Below, in pieces: positions 34,086 through 43,550 of a DNA stretch of 64,000 nt. A model generated the notes under the pieces. That model was not told where the DNA came from, ran no database searches, and was given only the letters and a program-made list of their open reading frames with translations. The number at the start of each line of letters is the position of its first letter. Position 1 is the first letter of the stretch. Made by a program: the position numbers and the translations under genes. Source of the DNA: Mycobacterium sp. Lineage in GTDB: Bacteria > Actinomycetota > Actinomycetes > Mycobacteriales > Mycobacteriaceae. The DNA lies in assembly GCF_029961025.1 (NCBI RefSeq), contig NZ_JASBVP010000004.1:1-64000 (forward strand). Direction: 5' to 3'.

Positions 34086-35569
34086 TGCCCGCCGGGGCGG
34101 GTGGTTGGCCCACGCTGTCAGAGCTGCGTTCCTCGGAGTTCGGGTATCTGGGGCAGTTGGCCAACTACCTGGAGCGCATTTCGTCGACAGCCGAGACCTC
34201 GCTGGAGCAGCTAGCCGAGGACGTTAAGCGTCCCGGCGGCGTGCAGTGGGAGGGCGAAGCCGGGGACCGGGCGATCGCGCAGGCCGGCTTGGACGTGGTG
34301 AGGGCGCGCCGGTTTGTGTGGGGCTGGGCCGACGTGGCGGCCGCCGCCCGCCGCGGGCAGGACATGCTGGAGGCCGGCAAGCGCCTGGCACTGGATGCGG
34401 TCGACGACGCCGAACGCGACGGGTTTGAGATCGGCGAAGATTACCGGGTCACCGACACCCGCCAGGCCCGCTCACGCGAGCAGCTCGCCGAGCGCCAAGC
34501 CGCCGCCGAGGCCCACGCCGAGTTCATCCGCTACCGGGTCGCTCAGCTGGTGGCCAACGAGCAGCACCTCGACGCCCAACTTAAACAGGCCACCGCCGGC
34601 TGGGGGAGCCTCACCTTCGAGGAGTCGCAAGCGGGCGCCGAGGGGAAAAAGGGGCGTGTCCAGGCTGTCGACAACAAGACGCTAAAGGACGCGCCCGGGA
34701 AAGCCGAGGACGAAGCAAGTCGGCATCAGAATCAGATCGATGCCTTCAAGCAAGCGTTTGGCCGAGAGCCCGTATCGGCGACCGATTGGGAAACCGCTGC
34801 TGCGCTCGACCCGCATAGCTATGACCCGAAGTATCAGGGTGTGCCCCCGGAGATCCGCGTGGTGAGGATCCGGCCGGTGCCGGGGCAGGGCGAGGTGCGG
34901 GTCTCGCAGTGGATCGAGCAGCGTGATGTATGGAGCGCGCCCGGCACGCGCGACATGGGCGACAACAGAACAGCTAGCCCAAACTTTGATCCCGGGAATG
35001 CGCGGGTCACAACCTACATTGACTACGAGAACGGGGTCGTCGTGTTACGCCAGAATCCGTCCGTCCAGCTCGACCACGACGGCGGGCCGGGACCGGTGAA
35101 GGTGGGCATCCCGCAGGGCAGTGTGACGCAGCTTCCCGACGGGTCGGTGCGCATCAAATACGACGCGGGCAATCCGTTTGCGCCCTCACCCTCGCGACAT
35201 CCGCCTGATCCGCTCCATTCGTGGACGGTCAACGGCGACCTGGTGTTCACACCGGGACCGCAGGGCGTGCACGTAGACGGAACGCGCACTAACTATCCAT
35301 CGATGGAGGTATATCAAGATTTGCCTAGCGGCCCCACGCGCACCGTGCTCATCGACCCGGCACGGGCAGGAAGTTCTGAGGGCCCTGTCATGAATCTTCC
35401 GCGACACCACGATGTGGGGATTGGTGGGCGCGCGTTCGAGCCCTTCGACCGAGACGGGTGGAACCCCAAATACGATGCCCGCGTTCCGCTGCCCTCCACC
35501 GACTTCGGCCCGGTCTCCAGCCCGCCGTCTGTGCCTGCGCCGCTTTCCGGCCCCGGAGTCCCGGCCTGA
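34085..35569 (+). CDS. Large type VII effector-like protein with N-terminal WxG helical domain
   Basis: A 494-residue protein. Residues 1-110 are a helical domain with W55-E-G57 in the turn, like WXG100/LXG-type partners. Residues 110-235 are a long charged helical stalk (RQARSREQLAERQAAAEAHA). From about 240 a distinct domain follows: DWETAAALDPHSYDPKYQGV, VRVSQWIEQRDV, TTYIDYENGVVVLRQNPS, and HHDVG near 450, with a Pro-rich tail. Related C-terminal sequences exist in mycobacteria, as I recall, but no activity is known. It is coupled to the EspC-like gene and followed by two membrane proteins, an effector-immunity style layout. Confidence 0.65.
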   Translation: MPAGAGGWPTLSELRSSEFGYLGQLANYLERISSTAETSLEQLAEDVKRPGGVQWEGEAGDRAIAQAGLDVVRARRFVWGWADVAAAARRGQDMLEAGKRLALDAVDDAERDGFEIGEDYRVTDTRQARSREQLAERQAAAEAHAEFIRYRVAQLVANEQHLDAQLKQATAGWGSLTFEESQAGAEGKKGRVQAVDNKTLKDAPGKAEDEASRHQNQIDAFKQAFGREPVSATDWETAAALDPHSYDPKYQGVPPEIRVVRIRPVPGQGEVRVSQWIEQRDVWSAPGTRDMGDNRTASPNFDPGNARVTTYIDYENGVVVLRQNPSVQLDHDGGPGPVKVGIPQGSVTQLPDGSVRIKYDAGNPFAPSPSRHPPDPLHSWTVNGDLVFTPGPQGVHVDGTRTNYPSMEVYQDLPSGPTRTVLIDPARAGSSEGPVMNLPRHHDVGIGGRAFEPFDRDGWNPKYDARVPLPSTDFGPVSSPPSVPAPLSGPGVPA

Positions 35570-35584
35570 CCGAGGGTGCTGCAG

Positions 35585-35929
35585 ATGCCGATGCCGCCGA
35601 TTACCCCGTTACGCGACATGGACTCTCGCGCCTGGTCCACGGCCACCTGGGCGATGCCGTTCATGGTTCAGCTCGTATTGGGGGCGATGTTCCTCGTCTT
35701 ATGGCTATTCGGTAAAGCACCTCCATTCACGACGCATAGCGCATACGCGGGCGAGCGTGCGTGGTTCCTCTCGGGGGCGGCGGCCACAGCGATAGCATCC
35801 GTGTTGATAAGTGGTTTGCTCTTCACGTCGCGATCATCGCGTATTCGCGGCGCGGCCCTAAGCATTGTCGGCGCGGGCACGGTTGTTCTTGTCGGGGCGA
35901 TTGTCTTCGCCTTTTGCGCACTTCGCTGA
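35585..35929 (+). CDS. Three-helix membrane protein (candidate immunity)
   Basis: A 114-residue protein starting at ATG 35585, with GAGGG about 8 bases upstream. Hydrophobic segments lie at about 24-42, 60-79 and 90-110. The N-terminus MPPITPLRDMDSRAWSTATW is soluble. It begins 15 bp behind the effector-like gene on the same strand. Immunity proteins to membrane-acting or wall-acting toxins often look like this, but no homologue is recognised. Confidence 0.6.
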   Translation: MPMPPITPLRDMDSRAWSTATWAMPFMVQLVLGAMFLVLWLFGKAPPFTTHSAYAGERAWFLSGAAATAIASVLISGLLFTSRSSRIRGAALSIVGAGTVVLVGAIVFAFCALR

Positions 35930-35939
35930 TCGGTGGTCC

Positions 35940-36254
35940 ATGCAGAATAGTTCGCCGACCAAGACCGCGGAGGACCGCTATGGCGCGGTGAGCTTCCTGG
36001 TGGCGCTGGTTACTACTCTGGCGGTGGAATTGGCCGCGTGGATAGCCACCCTCTCCTACGTAATTCCTTTGTTTCTCTACGTCCTTCCGACCTTGGCCGT
36101 TGTCGACCTGGTTGTCTACGGCGTGCTCGCGAAGCGGCCTGGCACGGCGGGCCAGGTCGGTCGCGGAATCCTTATCGGCTCGTTGTCGGTCCCGGTGTCG
36201 CTGGTTGTGTTCACCGCCGGGTTCGTGATCGCCCAGGCGATAGGCCCGATTTGA
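35940..36254 (+). CDS. Small polytopic membrane protein (candidate immunity)
   Basis: A 104-residue protein with a short hydrophilic start (MQNSSPTKTAEDRYGA) and three to four hydrophobic segments covering about 17-37, 40-65 and 80-100. It starts 10 bp after the preceding membrane gene, so the four genes from 33783 form one operon. It shares the overall plan but not obvious sequence with its neighbour. Function unknown. Confidence 0.6.
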   Translation: MQNSSPTKTAEDRYGAVSFLVALVTTLAVELAAWIATLSYVIPLFLYVLPTLAVVDLVVYGVLAKRPGTAGQVGRGILIGSLSVPVSLVVFTAGFVIAQAIGPI

Positions 36255-36349
36255 CGGTCCGCACGCAGGATCGTCCTCGACAGCCTCGCGCCGACCCCGA
36301 TGGCGCCCGGTGTATCCGCCCCGCACCGCGACCGGCGATGATGAACGGC

Positions 36350-37483
36350 ATGTCCGAGGTCAGGCCGTTTCGCATTGCCGTTCCCGATGAAGTGCTCGAT
36401 GATTTGCGATCACGTCTGGCGCGCACCCGCTGGCCCGACGCCGAGTGCGTGGATGACTGGAGCCAGGGTATGCCGTTGGACTACACCCGCGAGCTGGCCG
36501 CATACTGGGCCGACGGATATGACTGGCGGGCCCGCGAGGCCGCGCTGAACCGATTCGATCAGTTCATCACCGAAATCGACGGGCTGGATATTCATTTCAT
36601 CCACCAGCGCTCGCCGCATCGGGACGCCTTTCCGCTGTTGATCACCCACGGCTGGCCCGGCTCGATAGTGGAGTTTCACAAAGTGATCGGGCCGCTGACC
36701 GATCCGACCGCCTATGGTGGCCGGGCCGAAGACGCCTTCCACGTCGTCTGCCCGTCGCTACCTGGATACGGCTTCTCGGGGAAGCCCACCCGCACCGGGT
36801 GGGGCGTCGAAAAGATCGCGCAGGCCTGGGAAACACTCATGGCGCGCCTGGGCTACGAGCGCTACGGCGCCCAGGGCGGCGACTGGGGTGCGGCCGTGAC
36901 CACCCAGATCGGCCGCAATCGCGGGCGCTGCGTGGCCATCCACCTGAACATGCCGTTGGCCCTGCCGCCCGCCGGGGGTGTCGCCAACCCCACCGAGGAG
37001 GAGCGGCAAGCCCTGGCCGCGTGGGCGCACCACCGGCGGTGGGGCACGGGCTATTCCAAGCAGCAATCCACCCGACCGCAGACATTGGGCTACGGCCTGG
37101 TCGATTCCCCGGTGGGACAACTGGCATGGATCATCGAGAAATTCTGGGCGTGGACGGACTGCAACGGACACCCCGAGAACGTGCTGCGCCGCGATGAGCT
37201 GCTCGACAACGTGATGATGTACTGGGTGACCGGCACCGGCGCGTCGTCGGCTCGGCTGTACTGGGAGAGCATCAGCAGCTTCGCCACGACGGGCCGGGTC
37301 GAATTGCCGACCGGTGTGGCGGCGTTTCCCAAGGAGATCCTGCCCGCACCGCGGCGCTGGTGCGAACCGAACTATCACATCACCCGCTGGACGAGCATGC
37401 CCCGCGGCGGACACTTCGCCGCGTTCGAACAGCCGGACCTGTTCGTCGAGGACGTCCGGGCCTTTTTCGCGACGCTGCGCTGA
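36350..37483 (+). CDS. Epoxide hydrolase, EHN-domain family
   Basis: A 377-residue alpha/beta hydrolase. Residues 1-110 are the epoxide-hydrolase N-terminal domain (VRPFRIAVPDEVLDDLRSRL, then RTRWPD). The oxyanion motif HGWPGS lies next, then the nucleophile Asp in AQGGDWGAAV, and the catalytic His in MPRGGHFAAFEQPD near the C-terminus. Tyr residues of the cap open the epoxide. In-frame ATGs at 36338 and 36341 are alternative starts; none has a clear ribosome site. The gene marks the return of conserved chromosome after the island. The substrate is unknown. Confidence 0.88.
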   Translation: MSEVRPFRIAVPDEVLDDLRSRLARTRWPDAECVDDWSQGMPLDYTRELAAYWADGYDWRAREAALNRFDQFITEIDGLDIHFIHQRSPHRDAFPLLITHGWPGSIVEFHKVIGPLTDPTAYGGRAEDAFHVVCPSLPGYGFSGKPTRTGWGVEKIAQAWETLMARLGYERYGAQGGDWGAAVTTQIGRNRGRCVAIHLNMPLALPPAGGVANPTEEERQALAAWAHHRRWGTGYSKQQSTRPQTLGYGLVDSPVGQLAWIIEKFWAWTDCNGHPENVLRRDELLDNVMMYWVTGTGASSARLYWESISSFATTGRVELPTGVAAFPKEILPAPRRWCEPNYHITRWTSMPRGGHFAAFEQPDLFVEDVRAFFATLR

Positions 37484-37558
37484 GGGGCCGTCCGGCGACA
37501 GGCCGGGGATTCGGCGGGGCGCGCCGCAGGACGAACGGGTGAGGTGGGGGACGCTGGC

Positions 37559-38545
37559 GTGGTGTTTGGGGTTCCACGACGGGAATGGGTCGGCGGCGCG
37601 CTGGCGGGCTATCTGGCCGATTTGCTGCTCGGCGACCCGCGGCGAGGTCATCCGGTGGCGGTGTTCGGCCGTGCGGCCGCGACGCTGGAGCGGCTCACCT
37701 ACCGCGACAGCAGGGTTGCCGGCGCAGCGCACGCGGGGGTGCTGGTGGGCGCGCTGGGGCTGCTGGGCGCGGCGCTGCAGCGGGAATGCGCACGGCGCGG
37801 CCGGTGGTGGTCGGTCGCCGCGACGGCCGCGGCCACCTGGACCGCGCTGGGCGGGACGTCCCTGGCGCGCACCGGCCGCCGGATGGCGGAGCTGCTGGAC
37901 GGCGGCGATGTCGAGGCCGCACGACGGCTGCTGCCGTCGCTATGTGGGCGCGATCCCGCCGTCCTGGACTCCACGGGCCTGACCCGCGCCGCGCTGGAAT
38001 CGGTCGCGGAGAACACCTCGGACGCGCAGGTGGCGCCGCTGCTGTGGGCGGCGGCGGGCGGCGTTCCCGCGGCGCTGGTCTACCGCGGCATCAACACCCT
38101 GGACTCGATGATCGGGCACCGCTCCCTGCGCTACACCCGATTCGGTTGGGCGGCAGCACGATTAGATGATTTAGCCAGTTACGTCCCGGCCCGCGTGGCC
38201 GGTGCGCTGGTGGTGATGTGCGCACCCCTCGTCGGCGGATCACCGGCAGGAGCGATGCGGGCCTGGCACCGCGACGCCGCGCGGCATCCCAGCCCCAACG
38301 CCGGGATCCTCGAGGCGACGTTCGCCGGGGCGCTGGGCGTGCGGCTGGGCGGGCCCACGCAGTACCACCACCAATTGCAAATCCGGCCCGTGCTGGGCGA
38401 CGGGCGGCACCCGCGGGTGACCGATCTGCGGCGTGCGGTGCTGCTGTCGCGGGTGGTACAGGCGGCCGCCGCGGCCCTGGCGGCGGGTTGGACACGGCGA
38501 CGAGGCGCGCCGCGCAGCGGGGTGGTTCAGCGGCGTCGTCCGTAG
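37559..38545 (+). CDS. cobD: Adenosylcobinamide-phosphate synthase CobD/CbiB
   Basis: A 328-residue membrane protein that attaches the aminopropanol arm to adenosylcobyric acid in B12 synthesis. The family signature LLLGDPRRGHPVAVFGR is at the N-terminus; LTRAALESVAENTSDAQVAP, YRGINTLDSMIGHRSLRY and HPSPNAGILEATFAGALGVR follow. GTG 37559 is chosen because GAGGTGGGGG lies 8 bases upstream; GTG 37562 is equally close to the M. tuberculosis start (Rv2236c). Its last 19 bp overlap the convergent SURF1 gene. Confidence 0.93.
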   Translation: MVFGVPRREWVGGALAGYLADLLLGDPRRGHPVAVFGRAAATLERLTYRDSRVAGAAHAGVLVGALGLLGAALQRECARRGRWWSVAATAAATWTALGGTSLARTGRRMAELLDGGDVEAARRLLPSLCGRDPAVLDSTGLTRAALESVAENTSDAQVAPLLWAAAGGVPAALVYRGINTLDSMIGHRSLRYTRFGWAAARLDDLASYVPARVAGALVVMCAPLVGGSPAGAMRAWHRDAARHPSPNAGILEATFAGALGVRLGGPTQYHHQLQIRPVLGDGRHPRVTDLRRAVLLSRVVQAAAAALAAGWTRRRGAPRSGVVQRRRP

Positions 38546-39351
38546 CGGTCGGCGAGCTTCTCCTCGACGGTGAGCACGGGTGGCGCCGCCTCGGGCGCGG
38601 TCACGCCCGCCTGTTCCCTGCGGCGGGCACGGAGTTCGGAGAACACGAAATAGCCCAATCCGATCGGCGCGAGGATGCCGAACGCGATCCACTGGATGCC
38701 ATAGGAGAGAAACGGTCCGGCGTCCAGGCGCGGTGTGCCGATCACGCCCAGTCCACCGGGTTGGCTGTCGACCAGTTGCAGATAAGACCCCGCGAGCGGC
38801 ACCTTGGTCAGCGCCGAGATCTGTCCAGCATTAATCGAATACACCTGTTGGACACCGTCTTTGAAGAACGGGTCCTTGCCCTGCACGGCCGGTTCGGAGT
38901 CTCGAAGCCGCGCTGTGATGGTGACGGTCTGAGTCGGCGGCGGCGGGATCGGCGGCACCCGTGAGCCGTCCGACGGCCGCAGGTATCCGCGATCGACCAG
39001 CACCGTCGGGCCGGCGTCGACGGCAAAGGGGGTGAGCACCTCAAACGCCGGCGCCCCGTCGACCACCCGCAAGCGAGCCACCACCTGAGCCTCGGGCAGA
39101 TAATGCCCGGTGGCGGTCACCTGGCGCCACTGGGCATCGGGCGCTGACGAATCCTGGTGTGGCAGAAGCGTTGTCACCGGCACCGGTGCGATTTCCAGGG
39201 AATGCTCGATTTGGTGGTTCTGCCGTGAGGTCTTGGCGTTTTTTCCCAGCTGCCAGGGCGCCAGCACGGTAAGGCACAGGTAGCTGAACGCGATCACCAC
39301 CAGGGCCAGCACCAGCCAGCCGGGTCGCAGCAGAAACGCCAGGCGCCGCAT
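38527..39351 (-). CDS. SURF1 family protein (Rv2235-like)
   Basis: A 274-residue membrane protein with one N-terminal helix (about 10-30, WLVLALVVIAFSYLCLTVL) and one near the C-terminus (about 218-240). The periplasmic loop between them contains GHYLPEAQVVARLRVVDGAP and PTVLVDRGYLRP, typical of SURF1, a cytochrome c oxidase assembly factor. The start overlaps the stop of a possible 22-residue ORF as TGATG. In M. tuberculosis the equivalent Rv2235 follows ptpA; here it does not. Confidence 0.92.
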   Translation of the reverse strand: MRRLAFLLRPGWLVLALVVIAFSYLCLTVLAPWQLGKNAKTSRQNHQIEHSLEIAPVPVTTLLPHQDSSAPDAQWRQVTATGHYLPEAQVVARLRVVDGAPAFEVLTPFAVDAGPTVLVDRGYLRPSDGSRVPPIPPPPTQTVTITARLRDSEPAVQGKDPFFKDGVQQVYSINAGQISALTKVPLAGSYLQLVDSQPGGLGVIGTPRLDAGPFLSYGIQWIAFGILAPIGLGYFVFSELRARRREQAGVTAPEAAPPVLTVEEKLADRYGRRR

Positions 39352-39419
39352 CAGCGATGCCCGCCCCGGGTGCGGTGCATAGCCGGGCCGACGGTGCGGG
39401 CGGCCATTGGGGTGGTCAT
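39351..39419 (-). other. Possible 22-residue ORF coupled to the SURF1 gene
   Basis: ATG 39419 opens MTTPMAARTVGPAMHRTRGG and closes at TGA 39353-39351, which overlaps the SURF1 ATG. It could be a leader peptide that couples translation, or the scar of the gene that once stood upstream. No ribosome site is evident. Confidence 0.25.
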
Positions 39420-39511
39420 GCTCCCATTGTCCGTGATGCCGCGCCGGACGCTCACCCCGCTTGTGACCACGCAGTCCGGCGGCGCAGCGTGGCCGACTAC
39501 TGTTTGACCCT

Positions 39512-40543
39512 GTGGCGAGTCTGGACCCCGGCGTGCCCGCGCTGTCGCGCTACCACGGCGATCAGGCCGCAGCGCCGGGAATGCTGGATTTCGCCGTCAA
39601 CGTCCGTTACCGGCAACCGCCGCCATGGCTGGTGCGCCGGCTCGCCTCGCGGCTGCCGGACCTTGGCCGTTACCCGGGAGCCGGGGACGAGCGAGCCGCG
39701 AAGGACGCGGTCGCGGCGCGCCACCGCCGCGCCCCCGAGGAAGTGGCGCTCTTGACCGGTGCTGCCGAAGGGTTCGCACTGCTGCGAAACCTTCGTCCGA
39801 GGCGGGCCGCGGTGATCGCGCCGTCGTTTAGCGAGTCCGATGCGGCCCTGACGGCGGCCGGGGTGCCGGTGCACCACGTCGTGCTGGCGCCGCCGTTCGG
39901 CCTGGCCGGCGCCCAGGTGCCCGAGAACGCCGACCTGGTTGTCGTGGGCAACCCGACCAACCCGACGGCGGTGCTACACCCCCGCGAGCTGATCCTGGCA
40001 CTGCGCCGGCCCGGCCGGATCGTTGTTGTCGACGAGGCGTTCGCCGACTCGGTTCCGGGCGAACCCGAGTCGCTGGCCGGTGACTCGCTTCCCGATGTGC
40101 TGGTGCTGCGCAGCCTCACCAAGACGTGGGCCCTGGCAGGGCTGCGGGTGGGCTACGCCCTGGGCTCACCGGAGGTGCTGGCGCGATTGACCTCCGGGCG
40201 TGCGCATTGGCCGGTGGGCATCCTGCAGCTGACGGCCATTGCGGCCTGTTGCGCCCGCGACGCGGTGGCCCAGGCCGCGGCCGGTGCGGTCAGGCTGGCG
40301 CGGTTGCGCGCGCAGATGGTCGCTGGGTTGCAAGCGGTGGGTGTCGACGTGGTGGAGGGGCGCGCGCCGTTCGTGTTGTTTAGCTCGCCGGACGCGGAGC
40401 TGGTACGCAAGCACTTACACGGCAGGGGGATCGCGGTGCGCCGATGTGACACGTTCGTCGGCCTGGATGGGCGGTATCTGCGGGCGGCGGTGCGCCCGGA
40501 GTGGCCGGTGCTGGTGGAGGCGATCGGCGAGGTGCTGCGATGA
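39512..40543 (+). CDS. cobC: Threonine-phosphate decarboxylase-like aminotransferase CobC (Rv2231c)
   Basis: A 343-residue fold-type I PLP enzyme. [10 protein letters not shown] and [10 protein letters not shown] hold the cofactor residues (Asn and Asp), and K204 in [16 protein letters not shown] is the Schiff-base lysine. It probably makes (R)-1-amino-2-propanol phosphate for cobalamin synthesis, although some members are histidinol-phosphate aminotransferase-like. The GTG start is at 39512. It overlaps the NIF3 gene by 4 bp and shares the B12 theme with cobD and the alpha-ribazole phosphatase domain three genes on. Confidence 0.9.
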   Translation: MASLDPGVPALSRYHGDQAAAPGMLDFAVNVRYRQPPPWLVRRLASRLPDLGRYPGAGDERAAKDAVAARHRRAPEEVALLTGAAEGFALLRNLRPRRAAVIAPSFSESDAALTAAGVPVHHVVLAPPFGLAGAQVPENADLVVVGNPTNPTAVLHPRELILALRRPGRIVVVDEAFADSVPGEPESLAGDSLPDVLVLRSLTKTWALAGLRVGYALGSPEVLARLTSGRAHWPVGILQLTAIAACCARDAVAQAAAGAVRLARLRAQMVAGLQAVGVDVVEGRAPFVLFSSPDAELVRKHLHGRGIAVRRCDTFVGLDGRYLRAAVRPEWPVLVEAIGEVLR

Positions 40544-41679
40544 GCGCGCGGCTGGCCGAGGTCATCGAGGTGTTGGACGCGGCCTACCCGCCCCAGCTGG
40601 CCCAGCCGTGGGATTCGGTCGGCCTGGTGTGCGGCGACCCGGGGGACGTGCTGGAATCGGTGACCATCGCGGTCGACGCGACGGCCGCGGTCATCGACGA
40701 CGTTCCCGACGGCGGGCTGCTGGTGGCCCATCATCCGCTGCTGCTGCGCGGTGTGGACACCGTGGCCGCCCACACGCCGAAAGGCGCGCTGGTGCACCGG
40801 TTGATCCGTTCGGGACGGTCACTATTCACGGCGCACACCAATGCCGATTCGGCATCGCCGGGGGTGTCCGACGCGCTCGCGGCGGCGCTCGGGCTGACCG
40901 TCGAGGCGGTGCTCGACCCGCTGCCGGCGAGCGCCGATCACGACAAGTGGGTCATCTACGTGCCACCGGAGAACGCGGAGGCGGTGCGGGCGGCTGTCTT
41001 TGCCGCCGGTGCCGGCCATATCGGCGACTACTCCCATTGCAGCTGGAGCGTCACCGGCACCGGACAGTTCCTGCCGCATGATGGGGCGTCGCCGGCCATC
41101 GGCAGCGTCGGCGCCCTCGAGCGGGTAACCGAGGACCGCGTCGAGGTTGTCGCACCCGCGCGGCTGCGGGCGCAGGTGCTGGCGGCGCTGCGGGCAGCCC
41201 ATCCCTACGAGGAGCCCGCATTTGACATCTTCACGCTGGCGCCGCCGCCCCCCGGGGTCGGGCTGGGCCGGATCGGCACGTTGCCGCGGCCCGAGCCGCT
41301 GCGCAGCTTCGTCTCCCGGGTGACAGCGGCGTTGCCGCCGACCTCATGGAACCTGCGTGCGTCCGGCAATCCCGAGATGCCGGTGTCGCGGGTCGCGGTC
41401 TGCGGCGGCGCCGGCGACTCGTTGCTGGCCACGGTGGCCGCTGCCGGCGTGCAGGCGTATGTCACCGCCGACCTGCGTCACCATCCCGCCGACGAGCATC
41501 GCCGGGCCTCGGATGTCGCCCTGATCGACGTCGCGCACTGGGCCAGCGAATACCCGTGGTGCGAGCAGGCCGCCGACGTGTTGCGGGCGGCCTTCGGCGC
41601 GGCGCTGCACGTGCGAGTGTCTGCCGTGCGCACCGACCCCTGGAACCTCGAGAGCGACACCTGGAGAAATCATTTATGA
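40540..41679 (+). CDS. NIF3/DUF34 family metal-binding protein (Rv2230c)
   Basis: A 379-residue protein with the NIF3 fold, annotated in databases as GTP cyclohydrolase I type 2 homologue. It has [13 protein letters not shown], the His pair in [27 protein letters not shown] with metal-binding Asp/His, and a central PII-like insertion ([18 protein letters not shown] to about residue 240). The last metal motif is [11 protein letters not shown]. The length equals M. tuberculosis Rv2230c. ATG 40540 overlaps the cobC stop and its own stop overlaps the next start, a strongly coupled operon. Confidence 0.92.
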   Translation: MSARLAEVIEVLDAAYPPQLAQPWDSVGLVCGDPGDVLESVTIAVDATAAVIDDVPDGGLLVAHHPLLLRGVDTVAAHTPKGALVHRLIRSGRSLFTAHTNADSASPGVSDALAAALGLTVEAVLDPLPASADHDKWVIYVPPENAEAVRAAVFAAGAGHIGDYSHCSWSVTGTGQFLPHDGASPAIGSVGALERVTEDRVEVVAPARLRAQVLAALRAAHPYEEPAFDIFTLAPPPPGVGLGRIGTLPRPEPLRSFVSRVTAALPPTSWNLRASGNPEMPVSRVAVCGGAGDSLLATVAAAGVQAYVTADLRHHPADEHRRASDVALIDVAHWASEYPWCEQAADVLRAAFGAALHVRVSAVRTDPWNLESDTWRNHL

Positions 41680-42407
41680 AAGCTGCAGTGGCACAGCAAC
41701 GTTCGCTACTAGAGTTGGCGGAGCTGGACGCCGAGCTGTCCCGGATCGCCTACCGGGCCGCCAACCTTGCCCAACAACGGGACTTCGAGCAAGCGCAGGC
41801 GGAGCACACCGCCGCCAACGATCGACTGGCCACCATGCGAATAGCATTGGCGGACTTAGATTCTCAAGTGTCACGTTTGGAGTCGGAGATCGACGCGGTG
41901 CGTCGTCGCGAGGATCGCGATCGGTCACTACTGGACTCGGGGGCAACGGACGCCAAGCAGCTCTCGGACCTGCAGCACGAGTTGGACACCCTGCAGCGCC
42001 GCCGGACCAGTCTGGAAGATTCGCTCCTGGAGGTGATGGAGCGGCGAGAAGAACTGCAGGAGCAGCAAAACGCCGAATTGGCGGCGGTGGACCGGCTGCA
42101 GGCTCGGCTGGCCGATGCTCAGCAGGCGCGTGATCGTGCGCTCGCCGAGATCGACCAGGCCCGCCAACAACTCACGTCGAGGCGTGGCGAGCTGACCGCG
42201 GCGCTGGACACCGAGCTGGTCGCCGTCTACGAGCGCCAGCGGGCCGGCGGAGGTCCGGGCGCCGGCCCGCTGCAGGGGCGCCGCTGCGGCGCCTGCCGGA
42301 TCGAGATCGGCCGCGGCGAGCTGGCCCGGATCGAGGCGGCCGCCGAGGACGAGGTGCTGCGCTGCCCGGAATGCGGAGCGATCCTGTTGCGGGTTAAGGA
42401 CTGCTAA
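41676..42407 (+). CDS. Coiled-coil zinc-ribbon protein (Rv2229c)
   Basis: A 243-residue protein with a long coiled coil (about residues 5-185, rich in Arg, Glu, Gln and Leu) followed by a C4 zinc ribbon: CGAC at about 207-210 and CPEC near 232-235. It belongs to the CT398/DUF164-like family, possibly involved in secretion or nucleic-acid transactions; no function is proven. ATG 41676 overlaps the upstream stop as ATGA, and the RNase H gene starts 3 bp behind. Confidence 0.9.
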   Translation: MKAAVAQQRSLLELAELDAELSRIAYRAANLAQQRDFEQAQAEHTAANDRLATMRIALADLDSQVSRLESEIDAVRRREDRDRSLLDSGATDAKQLSDLQHELDTLQRRRTSLEDSLLEVMERREELQEQQNAELAAVDRLQARLADAQQARDRALAEIDQARQQLTSRRGELTAALDTELVAVYERQRAGGGPGAGPLQGRRCGACRIEIGRGELARIEAAAEDEVLRCPECGAILLRVKDC

Positions 42408-42410
42408 TCG

Positions 42411-43526
42411 GTGAAAGTGATCGTCGAGGCCGACGGCGGGTCGCGGGGCAATCCAGGCCCCGCCGGTTACGGGTCGGTGGTGTGGACCGCCGATCACACC
42501 ACCGTGCTCGCCGAGAGCAAGCAGGCGATCGGCCGGGCCACCAACAACGTCGCCGAATACCGCGGACTGATAGCAGGGTTGGAAGAGGCCGCGAAGCTCG
42601 GCGCCACCGAGGTCGTGGTGTCGATGGACTCCAAGCTGGTGGTCGAGCAGATGTCGGGTCGCTGGCAGGTCAAGCAGCCGCATCTGGCCGAGCTGCACGC
42701 CCAGGCCCGGGCGCTGGCGTCTGGGTTCGACCGGATCAGCTATTCCTGGGTGCCGCGGGAGCGGAATTCGCACGCCGATCGGCTGGCCAATGAGGCGATG
42801 GACGCCGCGGCCCGTGTCGTCGGGGGGGCCGAGGAATCCACGCAGCCCGGTATTGGTCCGTCCGAAGCTGTTGTGGCCCAGCCACTGCCACCATCCGGCT
42901 GGGCCGGCGCGCGGGGCATGCCGACCCGCCTTCTGCTGTTGCGCCACGGGCAGACCGAGCTGTCGGTGCAGCGTCGCTATTCGGGGCGTGGTAACCCGGC
43001 GCTGACCGAATTGGGGCGGCGCCAGGCTGATGCGGCGGCACGGTATCTGGCGCAGCGCGGCGGGATTGCGGCGGTCCGGGCATCCCCGCTGCAGCGGTCT
43101 TATGACACCGCAGTAATGGTCGCCAAAGCGCTGGGCCTGGACGTGGTCGTGGACGAGGATCTCATCGAAACCGACTTCGGTGCCTGGGAGGGGCTGACGT
43201 TCGCCGAGGCCGCGCAGCGCGACCCCGAGCTGCATCAGCGCTGGCTGCGCGACACCGGCGTCAGGCCGCCGGGAGGGGAGAGCTTCGACGAGGTGCACCG
43301 GCGGGTGCGCCGGGCGCGTGACCGGATCATCGCCGAACACGGCGGCACCACCGTGCTCGTGGTGTCGCACGTGACGCCGATCAAGATGCTGCTGCGGCTG
43401 GCGCTGGATGCCGGACCGGGAGTCGTGTACCGCTTGCACCTGGATCTGGCTTCATTGAGCATCGCCGAGTTCTATCCCGACGGCGCGTCGTCGGTGCGGC
43501 TGGTGAATCAGACCGGTTATCTGTGA
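42411..43526 (+). CDS. Bifunctional RNase H / alpha-ribazole (acid) phosphatase (Rv2228c)
   Basis: A 371-residue fusion. Residues 1-130 are type I RNase H with catalytic D8, E49, D73 and D123. A linker of about 35 residues follows. Residues 170-371 are a histidine phosphatase domain with the R178-H179-G motif in LLLRHGQTE and a second His in VSHVTPIKML. In M. tuberculosis the protein degrades RNA in RNA/DNA hybrids, and its phosphatase half can dephosphorylate alpha-ribazole phosphate in B12 synthesis. The GTG start at 42411 lies 3 bp behind the preceding stop. Confidence 0.95.
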   Translation: MKVIVEADGGSRGNPGPAGYGSVVWTADHTTVLAESKQAIGRATNNVAEYRGLIAGLEEAAKLGATEVVVSMDSKLVVEQMSGRWQVKQPHLAELHAQARALASGFDRISYSWVPRERNSHADRLANEAMDAAARVVGGAEESTQPGIGPSEAVVAQPLPPSGWAGARGMPTRLLLLRHGQTELSVQRRYSGRGNPALTELGRRQADAAARYLAQRGGIAAVRASPLQRSYDTAVMVAKALGLDVVVDEDLIETDFGAWEGLTFAEAAQRDPELHQRWLRDTGVRPPGGESFDEVHRRVRRARDRIIAEHGGTTVLVVSHVTPIKMLLRLALDAGPGVVYRLHLDLASLSIAEFYPDGASSVRLVNQTGYL

Positions 43527-43550
43527 CTCGTGGCGCCGTGGCCACGCAGT

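Noticed and set aside
30145-36350. Search for a second copy of the tRNA-Val 3' end as attachment site
   Set aside because: No convincing repeat of the T-arm or acceptor segment was found by eye, so no att site is reported.
37484-40540. Possible cobalamin riboswitch near cobD or cobC
   Set aside because: The leaders are too short and lack the B12-box, so no riboswitch is supported.
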